From Chromera velia (lineage: Eukaryota; Sar; Chromeraceae): 44,910 nucleotides of DNA. Numbering within the stretch: position 1 is the first letter of the stretch; each line of letters starts with the position of its first letter. The stretch lies in assembly GCA_018398765.1 (NCBI GenBank), contig JAHBMJ010003886.1, forward strand, positions 1 through 44,910, written 5' to 3'. A program made the position numbers and the translations under genes. The notes beneath the pieces are model-generated. The model was given only the letters and a program-made list of their open reading frames with translations, was not told where the DNA came from and ran no database searches. This document shows positions 29,657 through 39,795 of the stretch, one piece after another.

Positions 29657-31498
29657 TTACCAGTGGCCGGTTGCCCCCCCCCCCCCCTCTATTGACCCGC
29701 CTCCAAACCCAGCCGACAAGAAATCAGTCGAACTGTAATCGTTTGAACTAAGATAGTTGTCGTTGTCTGAAGACGTAGAGTCAAATGTTCTCACTTCTCC
29801 ACTTCGACCCCCTCCAGAACCCCCAGAATTTTCAATTCCACACTGAATGCTCCCACCCCCGTCGACCGCCCTCTCCGCTGCCCCCCTCATGTGGCTAAGT
29901 GTGGACTCAAACGTTGGAGCATAACTACTCAGCGAGCTAACTGTACCCAGCCCAAAGCTGTTGTAGGTCAGTACAGTCTCACCGACTGTCTCAACAGGGC
30001 CTTGGGGTGCCTCAGGGCTGTTCCATCCAGGCTCCCTCCCCCAAGGGCGTGGGGCAGGAGAAACGTAAAAAGGGTGACCGTCAAAGGGGTCATGAACGAA
30101 CACAGAGGCTTCCCGACGGCTGCGCCTCTCGCGTTGTTTGAGGGGGCCGTCTCATCTGGAAATGGGACGAAGTAGCTGATGGCGTACCACCCCCTCGTGC
30201 AACGTCGGAAATTTCTTTTTCAGTTGACGCATGTATAATTCTACCCTGTTCCTGTACTGACGGCCGACCTCAGCCTCAAAGAGAGGAGGTGCTAGTATCT
30301 GCCGCTGCTCCTGTTGCTGTTGGCTGTCTGTAAGGAGGGGTGTTGACCAGGAGGACAATTCATCCGCCGGCGTTTTCTCTCAGAGTCTTTCAGTGGGGGA
30401 CTATAAAGACATATCAGATACCTCAAATGCAGCGCGGCAGAGCGGGTAGCTGGTCTGCCTCCTCGATACCTGGTGGTCCCATTCGGAGATGCATGTGTGG
30501 TGGAAAGTGTGCCCGCACGGGAGCACTTAATCTACAGTTGGTTCGGTTGCAGACTTTTCAATACCTGGGTGTGTTGAAGGAAGGACGGAAGTTGTGGGCG
30601 TGGATACATCACCAGTAACAGGCAGAGGCTTTAGACAGATACTACACAGATCATCAGGTAGAGGGAGAGCTGAAGGCTGTGTGTCTGCACTCTCTCCCTT
30701 TTCGAGCTTGTTGCCCCCGTCAGGTGTGGATTTGACATTCTGCTATGAGAGAGGAGGGGCAGGGGGCGTGAACTTGAGACCAAGATCAGCAGCTGCCTGT
30801 CTTTGCAATGCTATGTAGACTCTTGACAGCACCACGAGCTCCTTCGGTTGTTCTTTTGGTTCGTCTTTAATCTGCTTAGATTCCGGAGTCGGCTGAGATT
30901 CTTCACAGTACATTGGCTCTTGTTGTCCATCTCCACCATGATCCCTCATGCCTACCCACAATCAGGGACAGCAACACGGGCAGGCCAAACGGAGACCCAT
31001 GGTACAACTGCACACAGAGGTGGAGACAGCTAGACGGTTAAAGACGGAGACTGTAACAAAGATAGAGATGGAGATATAATGAATTTGAAATGGAAGCTTG
31101 AAGAGGTGAAGAAGCAAGAGGGAAGTGAAAATGGCTCAATCAACAACATGTCGTTTGAATTTCGAAACCAAAAAATTTCTACAGCGATATCCAGCGATAC
31201 CCCCCACACACCTGTCCAGCAAAAGGGCCAACAGCCACAAAGGAGCCGTCAGGATGAGCAGAAGTCCGTACCAGCAACCTGTGGCACAGCACCTCAGTCC
31301 TTTGAAGCAACAGTAGCAACAGACCAAGATTCTCGTGGAATAGAAGCAGAACATAATGACCAGACCACCCACAAGCCAGAGAAGAACAGGCCGCTACGGC
31401 ACCACCACATTTTCCTATAGGAGCGTCCACCGGTACAGCTCTTTGCCGTTCAGCTGTTCCCGGATGCGAAACGCCACCAGTTCAAGAGTATCGGACAT
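29657..31498 (-). pseudogene. Membrane RING-H2 ubiquitin-ligase-like pseudogene
   Basis: Reading the minus strand: ATG at 31498 (MSDTLELVAFRIREQLNGKE); two hydrophobic segments (RPVLLWLVGGLVIMFCFYST and GLLLILTAPLWLLALLL); donor AG|GTGTGT after 31212; continuation from 31007 with CPCCCP; then a RING-H2 pattern CSICLKPLP … LPCGHTFHHTCISEW … YPLCR (about 30,640–30,430); then a Gln-rich/basic and Ser/Gly-rich tail to 29657. Damage: TAG at 31417–31415 and 31396–31394, TGA at 30964–30962, TAA at 30529–30527 inside the RING, TGA at 30154–30152, and the penultimate RING Cys is Tyr (30448–30446). All fit single C-to-T or G-to-A changes from Gln, Arg or Cys codons. A 39-nt intron could hide the TAA, but not the other stops. 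Known: such membrane RING proteins transfer ubiquitin at endomembranes. Confidence 0.68.
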
Positions 31499-32990
31499 GT
31501 AACCCTGCCTTTAAACCAAACATGCGACCAAGAAATATAAATATACACCAATCGTTCCCCCCTCTCTTTTTTGTTTCAACGCGCTGCTGAGCATGTGCTT
31601 GTGTGATTATGCGTGTGCGTTTGCGCACACGAGAGAGAGAGGTGTGTATGTGTGTATGTATGTGTGTGTGTGTATATATATGTGTGTATGTGTATGTGTA
31701 TGTGCGTATGTGTGTATGTATGTACGTGTGTGTGCGTGTATGCATGTGTGTGCGTATGTGTGCGTGTGTGTATGTGTATGTGTGTGTGCGTTTCTATGTC
31801 TCCTACCTGCTTGAGGCAGTCGATTGCCTCTTGAACAATCAGGAGGGCGACAGAGTCTGTCATGAAGCATTTCGCCTGCTTTCCAGTGTAGATCGTCAAG
31901 ACGCGGTCTGTGTGGGAGAGGAAGACCAAAATCAGATTCCAATAACCGGTGTTCCCAAGGCCCCAGTGGTTCGATACGTCAGAAGTGAAACTGCAGAAGA
32001 CACCAAGAAGGGACTAAAAGAATAGCCATGACAGAGATATACTCCAGTAAGTATAGATGGAGTTGATGAGGGACTTTAGCAGACGGCGATGAAGCATAAG
32101 TGCTGGGAGACTGTTTTTAGATATAGACCACCTGGGTAAGGGAGACGGACCATGTTCGAAAGAAGAGAGATGCAGACGTCCTTCTATATATATCAAATTT
32201 AACGGTTTCTTCCTTTCTTTCTTCCTTTCTTTCTTCTTTCCTTCCTTTTTTCCTTTCTTTTTTTCTTTTTTTCTGTCTGATTGACAGACAGACGATTCGA
32301 TGGTCCAGTCAGACTCTATCCGAGATGGGTCCAACAAAATGATAAGATGGAATTTGATTTTCAACATCTCTTTCCGTTTGCTCTTCCAAAAATCCAAGTC
32401 TTTCACTTTTTGCTCTTCCATAAGGACTTCCATAATTACTTTTATCTGTATTGATTTTACCCCTATTCTTTCTAACACCTCTTCCTTTCCGTCTTCCGTT
32501 TTCTGTATTCCATTCTGGTCGGTCTCTATTTATTTCATTTTATTTTTCTTCTTTTTCCTTCTATCTTCTCTTCCTTTCTTTCTTCCTCTTCCTTATTTTT
32601 GACAAAACCCCTGGAAGAGGCTCTTCCACTCAGATATGCCGTGGCCTGTCGAGGCCCCTGAAAGAGGCTCTTCCAACTCTTCTTTCATTCTTTCTTCTAT
32701 TTGCTCTGCTGTTCCTTCTTCCATTCCTTCTTCCATTCTTTCTTCTATGATAGAATTCAACAGTCTTTTCTATTTAATAGGTATGGACATCCCCATTAAA
32801 ACTTCAAGGCCATTTTCTTTTTCTCGAGACCTACTTACATCCTCAATTGTTTTCTCCTTTCCTTTCACTTTTATTTCTCTTCCCCTAGATCATACCAAGT
32901 AGGCTTTTAGCAGGCAAGACATACTTGGAAGTTATATCCTGCTACTACAGCCTACTTGGGAGTCCGTAACAGAAGACTGCTGCTACTGCT
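31499..32990. other. Intergenic with simple repeats, no supported gene
   Basis: 31,640–31,795 is a TGTG/TATG microsatellite. 32,210–32,275 is (TTTC)n. 32,600–32,750 contains two near-palindromes GGAAGAGGCTCTTCC and short TTCTTCCATTC repeats. The minus frame over 32,600–32,760 is Glu-rich (EERMEEGMEEG) but lacks a domain. Confidence 0.5.
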
Positions 32991-32994
32991 GCTA

Positions 32995-34358
32995 CTGGGG
33001 AGGAGGGGGACCAGACTGTTCAGGGGGAGGGACTCTAGACTTCCCTGCTGCCTTGTCTCTGCACTTGTTCATGAAGTGCCCCTTCCACTGATACTAGACT
33101 GAGTGGCATCTGGGTCTGCGATCGGTGTTCTCTTTTGCACGGTTTGCTCTCTCCCTCGGCTTCTCCTTGGTTAGGCTCTTCCTCTCGAAAGAGGTATACC
33201 AGACCATCCACTCCTCAATGACCTCCCACAAGATGTGAATGAGGTCTGCCGCCCTCATATGAGGATGCTGTTTCTTGATGTTGGACAAGAGACCTCTCTG
33301 CTGATCAGGTATGAGTACCTGGACCACCATCTTCTTCTTCTTCTCTTTCACAGTCATCTCCATGTTGATCTCTCCGACGTCCATCGTCAGACGATCAAGA
33401 CGGTCATCGATCTTCGGCCGTAAGAGCTTAGTGTTCTCGGAATAGATATCACTCTTCCTTTGCCATCCCTCTTCTGGATATCCCAGGGAAAATGGCGGAT
33501 ACGCTCTCTGATTGCCAGTTGCTGGGCAAGCAGAGCAGACTCGTACTCTTGAAGCAGCTTATCGACAACCTGCTCGACAGGGATCTTCTTTCCCTTCCTC
33601 AACTTCCGGACATCGGCTTTGAACTGCCGATTGCCGTTGGCGGCGTGGTTGAGGGCGAGGAGGTAGTTGTGACGCCATTCCTGATCCGAGGCGAAGTTGC
33701 TCCTCTTCAGGTACACACGCATGTACGGGGCCTAAAGATCTGCGAACTTCTGAATGTGCTGCTTCCCCTCGAACTTGGGGACAGCAGCCATGTCTACCTT
33801 CTTCCTACGCTTGGACCTGCGGGAACGATGACAATGTCGGCATCTGGAGTGACTCGAGGCAGAACTGTCTGAGTTGGAGGAAGAAGACAAGGGATCCAAA
33901 GGAGACGGCGACTCCTCAGTTGGATATGCAAGCCCCTCTGCAGGCACCAAAGGCGCACAATCCGAGAACGCAGGAGGCTGTGAGAGCCCGGGAGGCGGCG
34001 ACAGGCCTCTTTGCACCATTGGAATGTACGCGGGGAGTCTTTCTGAAGGGGGAACAGGCAGTCCCCCGGAAGGGGGAGCAGGGAAATCACCCGAAGGAGG
34101 ACGAATTGGGAGGGACGCCTCCGAGATGACTTCAGCCTGAACGAACGTTCCTACCCCAAACTGGTTAGGCAGGGAACGATCTTTATGCTCGGTATCAGTC
34201 TGTCCTACTACTTGCGGGCGTCGAGCTCCACCCACCTCTCCAGAAAGGTATCTCAAAAGAGAAAAGATCTCTGTCTGACCCTCATGCAAAGCAACCACTT
34301 CTTGCTCAACCGAAGTAAGACGCGTCCCGTGAGCTATGGCGATAAGAGAAAAGAAGCA
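32995..34358 (-). pseudogene. Decayed retroelement gag-like ORF
   Basis: The minus frame opens near 34358 with LTSVEQEVVALHEGQTEIFS (coiled-coil-like), then a Pro/Ser-rich linker, VPKFEGKQHIQKFADL, a TAG (33734–33732), and in the same frame APYMRVYLKRSNFASDQEWR, continuing to DVRKLRKGKKIPVEQVVDKL. Near 33,420 the sense moves to another frame (KIDDRLDRLTMDVGEINMEM) and continues to 33094, followed by WKGHFMNKCRDKA. The order coiled coil, P-x-F-x-G-x…F, then GHFMNKC resembles Ty3/gypsy-type gag, in which the last part would be the second half of a CCHC zinc knuckle whose first two cysteines are lost. No protease or polymerase follows. Confidence 0.55.
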
Positions 34359-34952
34359 GTGTACTCAAAATACAATCAGTCTGACATACTGATTAATAAA
34401 GATTCTGTTATACTTTCAGGTTCATAGGAGAGGCCGTCTGTCTTGGCTTTAGCCAGAGATATAGGCTACGATGGATCAATCAGTTTCTGCATGCATTGCT
34501 ATGCATTGCTACATTGCAACACTGCATCTCTGTACATCATGCCTCTTTATGCGCGCGCGGCCCATTGGACAGTGGACACGGCCCCGGAAAGCGGCTCAAG
34601 GAGAAATCCCAACAGTCCAGTAGTATAAACCGGCCTAGGTATGAACTAGGGTAGGAACACATCTTTAGTTTATGCACCATACGTATAGTACAGCATGACC
34701 ACAAAATATTTTTATATATAGATCATAGATATTTATAGATGTAAATTCACCTCAGAATTTATTATAAAAAATGTATTAGAAACATCACGATAAAAAAAAA
34801 AACTTGATGGAATATATATACATATGTCTAGGTGTGTGTGCATATGGCTATATATTAATTTTTAGCTATCTTGTTTAAAGAAATTAAACATAAAACATTG
34901 TTGGACTTTCTTAAACTCAATAAAAAAAATTGAAAAAAAAACTGAAAACACT
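34359..34952. other. Intergenic, no supported gene
   Basis: Contains ACACGGCCCCGGAAAGCGG near 34,575 (a further copy of the dispersed motif) and AT-rich DNA from 34,660. Nothing else assigned. Confidence 0.5.
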
Positions 34953-34960
34953 GTTATGCA

Positions 34961-35193
34961 GACCTCCCTGAACCTAAGTACCACTTAAAAAAATTTAATC
35001 AAGATGATCTGTATATGTGGCATCTTTTTTCAAGAGACCGTCCACGTCTGCGGCGCAAACGATCAAGACACCGCCCAGATATGCAGCTTCGGCTTTCAAG
35101 ATACCCTAGACGATCCGCACCTGCGGCGCGGACTTTCAAGCTTATCCACAAATGCGGCTTAAACTTTCAAGTGGTAGTTAGGTTCAGGGAGGT
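34961..35193. mobile_element. 233-bp MITE with 8-bp target duplication
   Basis: Left end GACCTCCCTGAACCTAAGTA and right end (reversed) AACCTCCCTGAACCTAACTA form terminal inverted repeats of about 29 bp with three mismatches. GTTATGCA flanks it on both sides (34953–34960 and 35194–35201). An 8-bp duplication is typical of hAT-type elements. No coding capacity. The interior is made of ~33-bp tandem units. Confidence 0.9.
35005..35172 (+). repeat. Imperfect ~33-bp tandem repeats inside the MITE
   Basis: Four to five units, each with TGCGGC followed about 12 bases later by CTTTCAAG (variants TTTTTCAAGAGAC, GATCAAGACAC, CTTTCAAGATAC, CTTTCAAGCTTA, CTTTCAAGTGG). Confidence 0.8.
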
Positions 35194-35201
35194 TGTTATG
35201 C

Positions 35202-35643
35202 ATGCATGCTTTAATAGCTGGACATGTTGGATCACTGGCTTGCACCAACTAGCACCAACTTGCGCAGCCTTGTTGACGCAAAATTGACTTGAATACGCAG
35301 TCTTCTGCAGTGCTCGTCCACTAATTTGTCTGACAATGTCACCCTTCAGTGCTCTCTTGTCATCGCATCTCATATCGATTTGCGGAACTCACTGTGACGA
35401 ACTGCTGAAGAAGCGCACATACGTCAGCCATACGTCCCAAAATCTCTGCCCACTGCGCACGGAAATGTAAAAATGGAAACAGACAGCAGGGATGAAGTGA
35501 TCGAGTCACCCGACACCTAACCCAGAATCTCCAGAGACGGAGAACCTGCCGCAAAAGATCGATTCGACTTCTGTCTGGTTCCATGTGTTGCTGTCTCATT
35601 TCCTTCCATCCCACCTTCCTTCCTTCCTTCCTGTCTCGTCCGC
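35202..35643. other. Intergenic 3' of the membrane-protein gene
   Basis: No gene seen. (TTCC)n at 35,615–35,632 adjoins the stop codon. Short ORF 35360–35614 (minus) has no recognisable domain. Confidence 0.5.
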
Positions 35644-36612
35644 CTACCCCCCGAGGACCTCATCGTCATCTACCGCTTTCTTCGGAACGTCGGGCATCGC
35701 CACCTCCTCCATCAGGAGGAACGGAGTCTTCAGCGCCCGCCCAATGACGACGAAAAGCACTGCCACCAGACAGAGAGCTAGAGGGGTGAGGAAAGTAACA
35801 GCGAAGTACAGAACAATCTGAGAGGTTCTGAAAGTGTGTGCCTCCCCGAGGGCATCTCGCCTCTGGTCCCACATCGCCTTCGCAGTAATCAGAGCACCGA
35901 ACACCCACCTGCAGGAAGTTATTGCATCCATAGTCATCGAATCATCAACTGGAGTTTTAGAAGAAAAACGGAGAAAGAAAGCGACCATTGGAGGCGGCAA
36001 AACAGAACCAAGCAACTCCGCAGCATGCCTGCGCAATGCCCTGTATCGACGTGAGGCAACAGACAGAGAGAGGGAGGAAACAAAAAAGGTCACTCTGGAA
36101 CTCAACAACACCTGCAGGGAGGGAGCCAGCCAGACAGTGGACTTTCAGAGAAGTTATGGTGCAGGCATTCATCTGCCCTCACTTACTCACCGATTGTCCT
36201 CCTGACGAAGAGCCGGAAGACTGCTGGCGTCCCCACCCCCGAAATCCTCCACACTCACTGCCCACTTCCTGCTCGCATACAAGCAAACGAACCACACAGA
36301 GACACCGTTAGACTCCACTTCCTTACACACAAAAAAACATACACGCATATAAACACATCATGCAGGGGAAAAGACGTACAGACGGAGAGGGAGAGAGAGA
36401 GAGAGAGAACAGAAATGTCTCTCAATGCCTACGGGTGTAATTAATCCCCTGATCGATCAACTCTCCCCTCTCTTGTTTCCTTCCTTCCCCCCTCCTTTTG
36501 TTGACCCCAGAGACTCTCTCTCCCAGTCCCTCGTTTCCTTTCAACAACTCCTTCGCTTTCGATGACAATCACACTCTCTGTCAGTCTACACATATGCTCT
36601 CTGTCTCACTCA

Positions 36613-36680
<68 letters not shown>

Positions 36681-38922
36681 GAGACTGACTGACTGACTGA
36701 CTGACTGACCTATGGGGACCGCAAAACCAGTTTGTGCCGTTGAGCAAAGGGTCGTCGTTCCAGTTGGTGCTACGGGTGAAGGTGGCCAGCTTGACCCCGT
36801 CCTCGTCCCACAAAGAGAAAGTGCGGGTCTCCGGGAACAACACAGGGGAGTAGGCCAACTCGTTGCCGTTGTGGTCTAGGACGCTGTACTTGAGAAACCA
36901 TCTGCGGGTGTCCTTATCGGTTGCCATCACCTGCTTGCATGCATACACACACAGAGAGAGAAAGACCAGAGAGAGAAAAGACACGAGACGCGGAAAGGAA
37001 CTGGTGATCCAAGCTGGTGATCTTCTTTGCTTGGGCATTTTCCTTTTCTCTTTCTTTCTTTCTTTCTTTCTTTTTTTCTTTCTTTCTTTCATCATTCTTG
37101 CTGCCTGCCTGCCTGTCTCAATTCTTCAATTTGTCTGGCTCCTTCTGCCTGCCCATCCGTATGTCAATGTTCACGTCAGCACAGTGAGTCCGAAGTCCGT
37201 CAAGTTTTTTATCTTTTTCTGCTCCTGTGCGCTGCTTGTCTCGCATCGTTTTCTTCCAGAGAGACTCGACTCCCCCTCTTCCCGTACCAACTGCGTGCTT
37301 GATTCTGTTGATCTCTGAGGTCTGCAGGTACTGCTTCTCTGGCCCTAGAAACAAGCCTCTGTGTTGTGCCTCCTTTTCTGAATGGTTTCAAGCAGAGGGA
37401 CCCCAGAATTGCATGGGCACCAAAAACACTCTGAGTGTGCTCTGAAGTGCAAATACGAGAACATGATTGATATGTCTGTGGATTTATTTGCTCCCTTTCA
37501 ACATTCTTGCTGACCTCCTCCACAATCTGAAAGGAAGGCTGGCTGTGGCAGTTCAGCAATATAGTTTCGGTCAGCTCTGGGTACAGAAAGGACCTCTCAG
37601 ACACCAGCTCCTTCACCCCGTACGCAGTTGCACCCTCTGGAGTCATCACGTCGACGTCTGCCTCTGAGACGGGGAGCTTCATGCCGTTGTCCCGAATAGA
37701 GAGACGGATAGACGAGGGATCCACCTGAGAGGAAGGAACAAGGAGAGAGAGAAAGAGAGAGATTTTGAGAACACTCAGATGCAAGAAGGATAAGCTTATG
37801 AATGGTACATGAGTAAGAACAAAGGAATAGAGCAAGAAGTGGATTATAGAATGGCGTGACAGAGCGGGCCACCATCCTTATTTAATTCTCTCAACGCGAT
37901 CCATCCCGTGAGCAGGCAAGCAGACAGATATCTGTATTCCTTCCTACCAGGAAGAGCGTTTCCCCCTTCGCATTTCTCCAGCTCCCCGTTGTCACTGGCC
38001 CTCCACACGTCTCTGGCTGTCCGTGCACAGAGACGAAGGTCGGGAAGGCAGGAAGTTCTGGACAGGGGTGAAGCTCGGTGTTGTGCAGAACGTGCGCGTT
38101 TCCTGGCCGTGGCCTCTTGGTGAGGGGAAGAAGTACGGCGTTCCCCATGATCACATACCACGGCTGTTTGTTCTTCACGGGGTTGGGACTGGTGTTGGGA
38201 CGCACTATGTCAATGTCAAAAGTGCCATTCTTTCGCACGGCATGGAAGCCCTCGTGGGTCTCAGAGACAGAGTCGAGGCGCCTGCGTGTTTGTAGAATGG
38301 AGGAACCATGCGCAGTCGAAACGGGGGTTTGTTTTCCCCCTTCCTTCAGATTTGAATCTCTGAGGGAAAAGAGGTGAAAGAGACTCCCGAGGCCGTCCGC
38401 AAAGTCGTGCAGAGAAAGAGGAGATGGTCTCTCCGGACGTTTTTGTTGCTCCAATTCTCCCCTTTCTCGCCGCCTCCCTGACGTGATTTCCCGCAGATTC
38501 GCCGGGAGGGGGTGCAAAAGTCGGCTCGCGCTTTCTGCCCCCTCCCTTCTCTGCAGCCCTTCTCCAGTCTCTACCTGCAAGCACACACGCACAAATTGGA
38601 CAGCGCTCATACAGAGGGAGCGAGCAGAAGTGAGCATGAGAAAACATGGAAGAAAACTTGAGCAGCAACTGATGATTTGGTGGTGCGCTTCTGATAGACA
38701 AAAATAAAGACGATATATAGACCAAGAAAGGGTGTGGAGGGGAGGGAGGACGATGTCAGACTGCATGGTCAGGTTCATGGCTGTGTCCCGAACCTCGCCA
38801 AAGAAAGATAGAACAAGTGAACCATCTACTCAAATGAAAGAAGAAAGCACAGCAAAACTCACCCCCAAAAGAACAGTTCCGATGACCCACACAAGACCCC
38901 CTCGTAAAGACCTCAACCTCAT
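35644..38922 (-). CDS. Spliced gene for an unrecognised membrane protein
   Basis: Exons inferred on the minus strand: 38922–38863 (MRLRSLRGGLVWVIGTVLLG, signal-anchor-like, donor GTGAGT), possibly ~38,796–38,755, 38574–37948, 37724–37515, possibly ~37,320–37,172, 36930–36710, 36253–36191, 35908–35644. Phases agree (0,0,0,2,2). The lumen-side region includes FDIDIVRPNTSPNPVKNKQP, DPSSIRLSIRDNGMKLPVSE, WFLKYSVLDHNGNELAYSP and FTRSTNWNDDPLLNGTNWF. The last exon has one strong membrane span (QIVLYFAVTFLTPLALCLVA) and a short acidic tail ending DDDEVLGG. The layout suggests a membrane protein with a large extracytosolic part. I compared it mentally with TMEM43 and CDC50 and found no convincing match. 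The 36709 donor lies in a (GTCA)n array. The 36253 acceptor (GTGAG) is weak. Confidence 0.6.
36612..36709. repeat. (CA)n(GA)n(GACT)n array abutting an exon
   Basis: Read on the coding (minus) strand, the exon ends …CCATAG and the array GTCAGTCAGTCAGTC begins at the very next base, so the repeat itself supplies the 5' splice site. Confidence 0.88.
37040..37092. repeat. (TTTC)n microsatellite
   Basis: Lies in an intron of the membrane-protein gene. Confidence 0.88.
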
Positions 38923-39795
38923 CCTGTGGCTCAAACTTTTGATAGGAGAACCCTTGGAGCCGTCTCCTAGCTGGCCGTTACGCGTCTATCGCCTAGCTCC
39001 GTCTGCAGGCCACGCAGGCGCTACAACGGCCCGATAGAGCTCTGATCATGAGGAGATTCGTTGCGCAATCAGCCCAGCAGGTCATGAATAAAGAATCGAA
39101 GGAAAATCAGCCAAGTCAAATTAAGAGAGCTGCATGAACTGTTGTTGAAGATTCGAAAATCGAGACTTCAAGACCAATTACCATCCATCTCAGCAGCTCC
39201 ACAGGATCACCTTTGGTTGCCAGCACATTGCCAATTGTACGCAGCATTCAGATTACCGTGACCATTGATTGCACATCGATCACTCGATCACAGTAATTTG
39301 TGTCTGGTACATGTACGTACCGTATCATGGTACCGATTGGTACCGTACATATCCAAAAACATGCGCGGCGATCTGCATGCCCGCCGCGGGCCGCGGCCGG
39401 CCCGCCGGCGGTGGGCCTGCGATCGATCGATCGATCGAGGCCGCGCGGTGCGCCGGGCGAGCCGCCGCCGCGCGCGGTCGCGACTCGCGAGACACGCCGC
39501 GGTACGTCAAGCTAGGCTACAGTCTCCGGCCATCTCCGGCCGTCTCCAAGAACGCGTCTCCAAGTCAGACCGTCTTGAAAGAAACCTTCATGCACTGATG
39601 CATGAGAGAGTCCCCCTCTCGAGCTCAAACGCGCTCTCCAGCAAGAGAGCCCGAACGCCAACCGCCCTTCCGCACTTGCAAAAGTCAAGAATTTGTCAAA
39701 GGTACAGCAGTGCGCCAAATTTAATTTCTGTGTCCGTTTGCTTGCCAAGAACCGGAAGTGAAATTATATTTCTCGGCACCTAATCTGATCTGATC
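38923..39795. promoter_or_regulatory. Shared upstream region of the membrane-protein and aldo-keto reductase genes
   Basis: 873 bp between divergent starts. Contains TACCGTACATGTACGTACC-type repeats near 39,310–39,350 and a GC-rich island at 39,360–39,515 with many CG dinucleotides and (GATC)n at 39,420–39,437. Bidirectional promoter function is inferred from position and composition only. Confidence 0.5.

Noticed and set aside
29657-31498. TAG/TAA reassigned to Gln in this nucleus (as in ciliates)
   Set aside because: CUL4, BCP1 and the reductase use standard stops with none internal, and TGA also interrupts the damaged frames; C-to-T mutation explains all.
35005-35172. 33-bp repeats as a CRISPR array or centromeric satellite
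   Set aside because: Units are imperfect and contiguous, confined within the inverted repeats of a small transposon.
35644-38922. TMEM43 or CDC50 homologue
   Set aside because: The defining motifs of those families (the WNEGRA segment; the CDC50 Cys pattern) are not visible.
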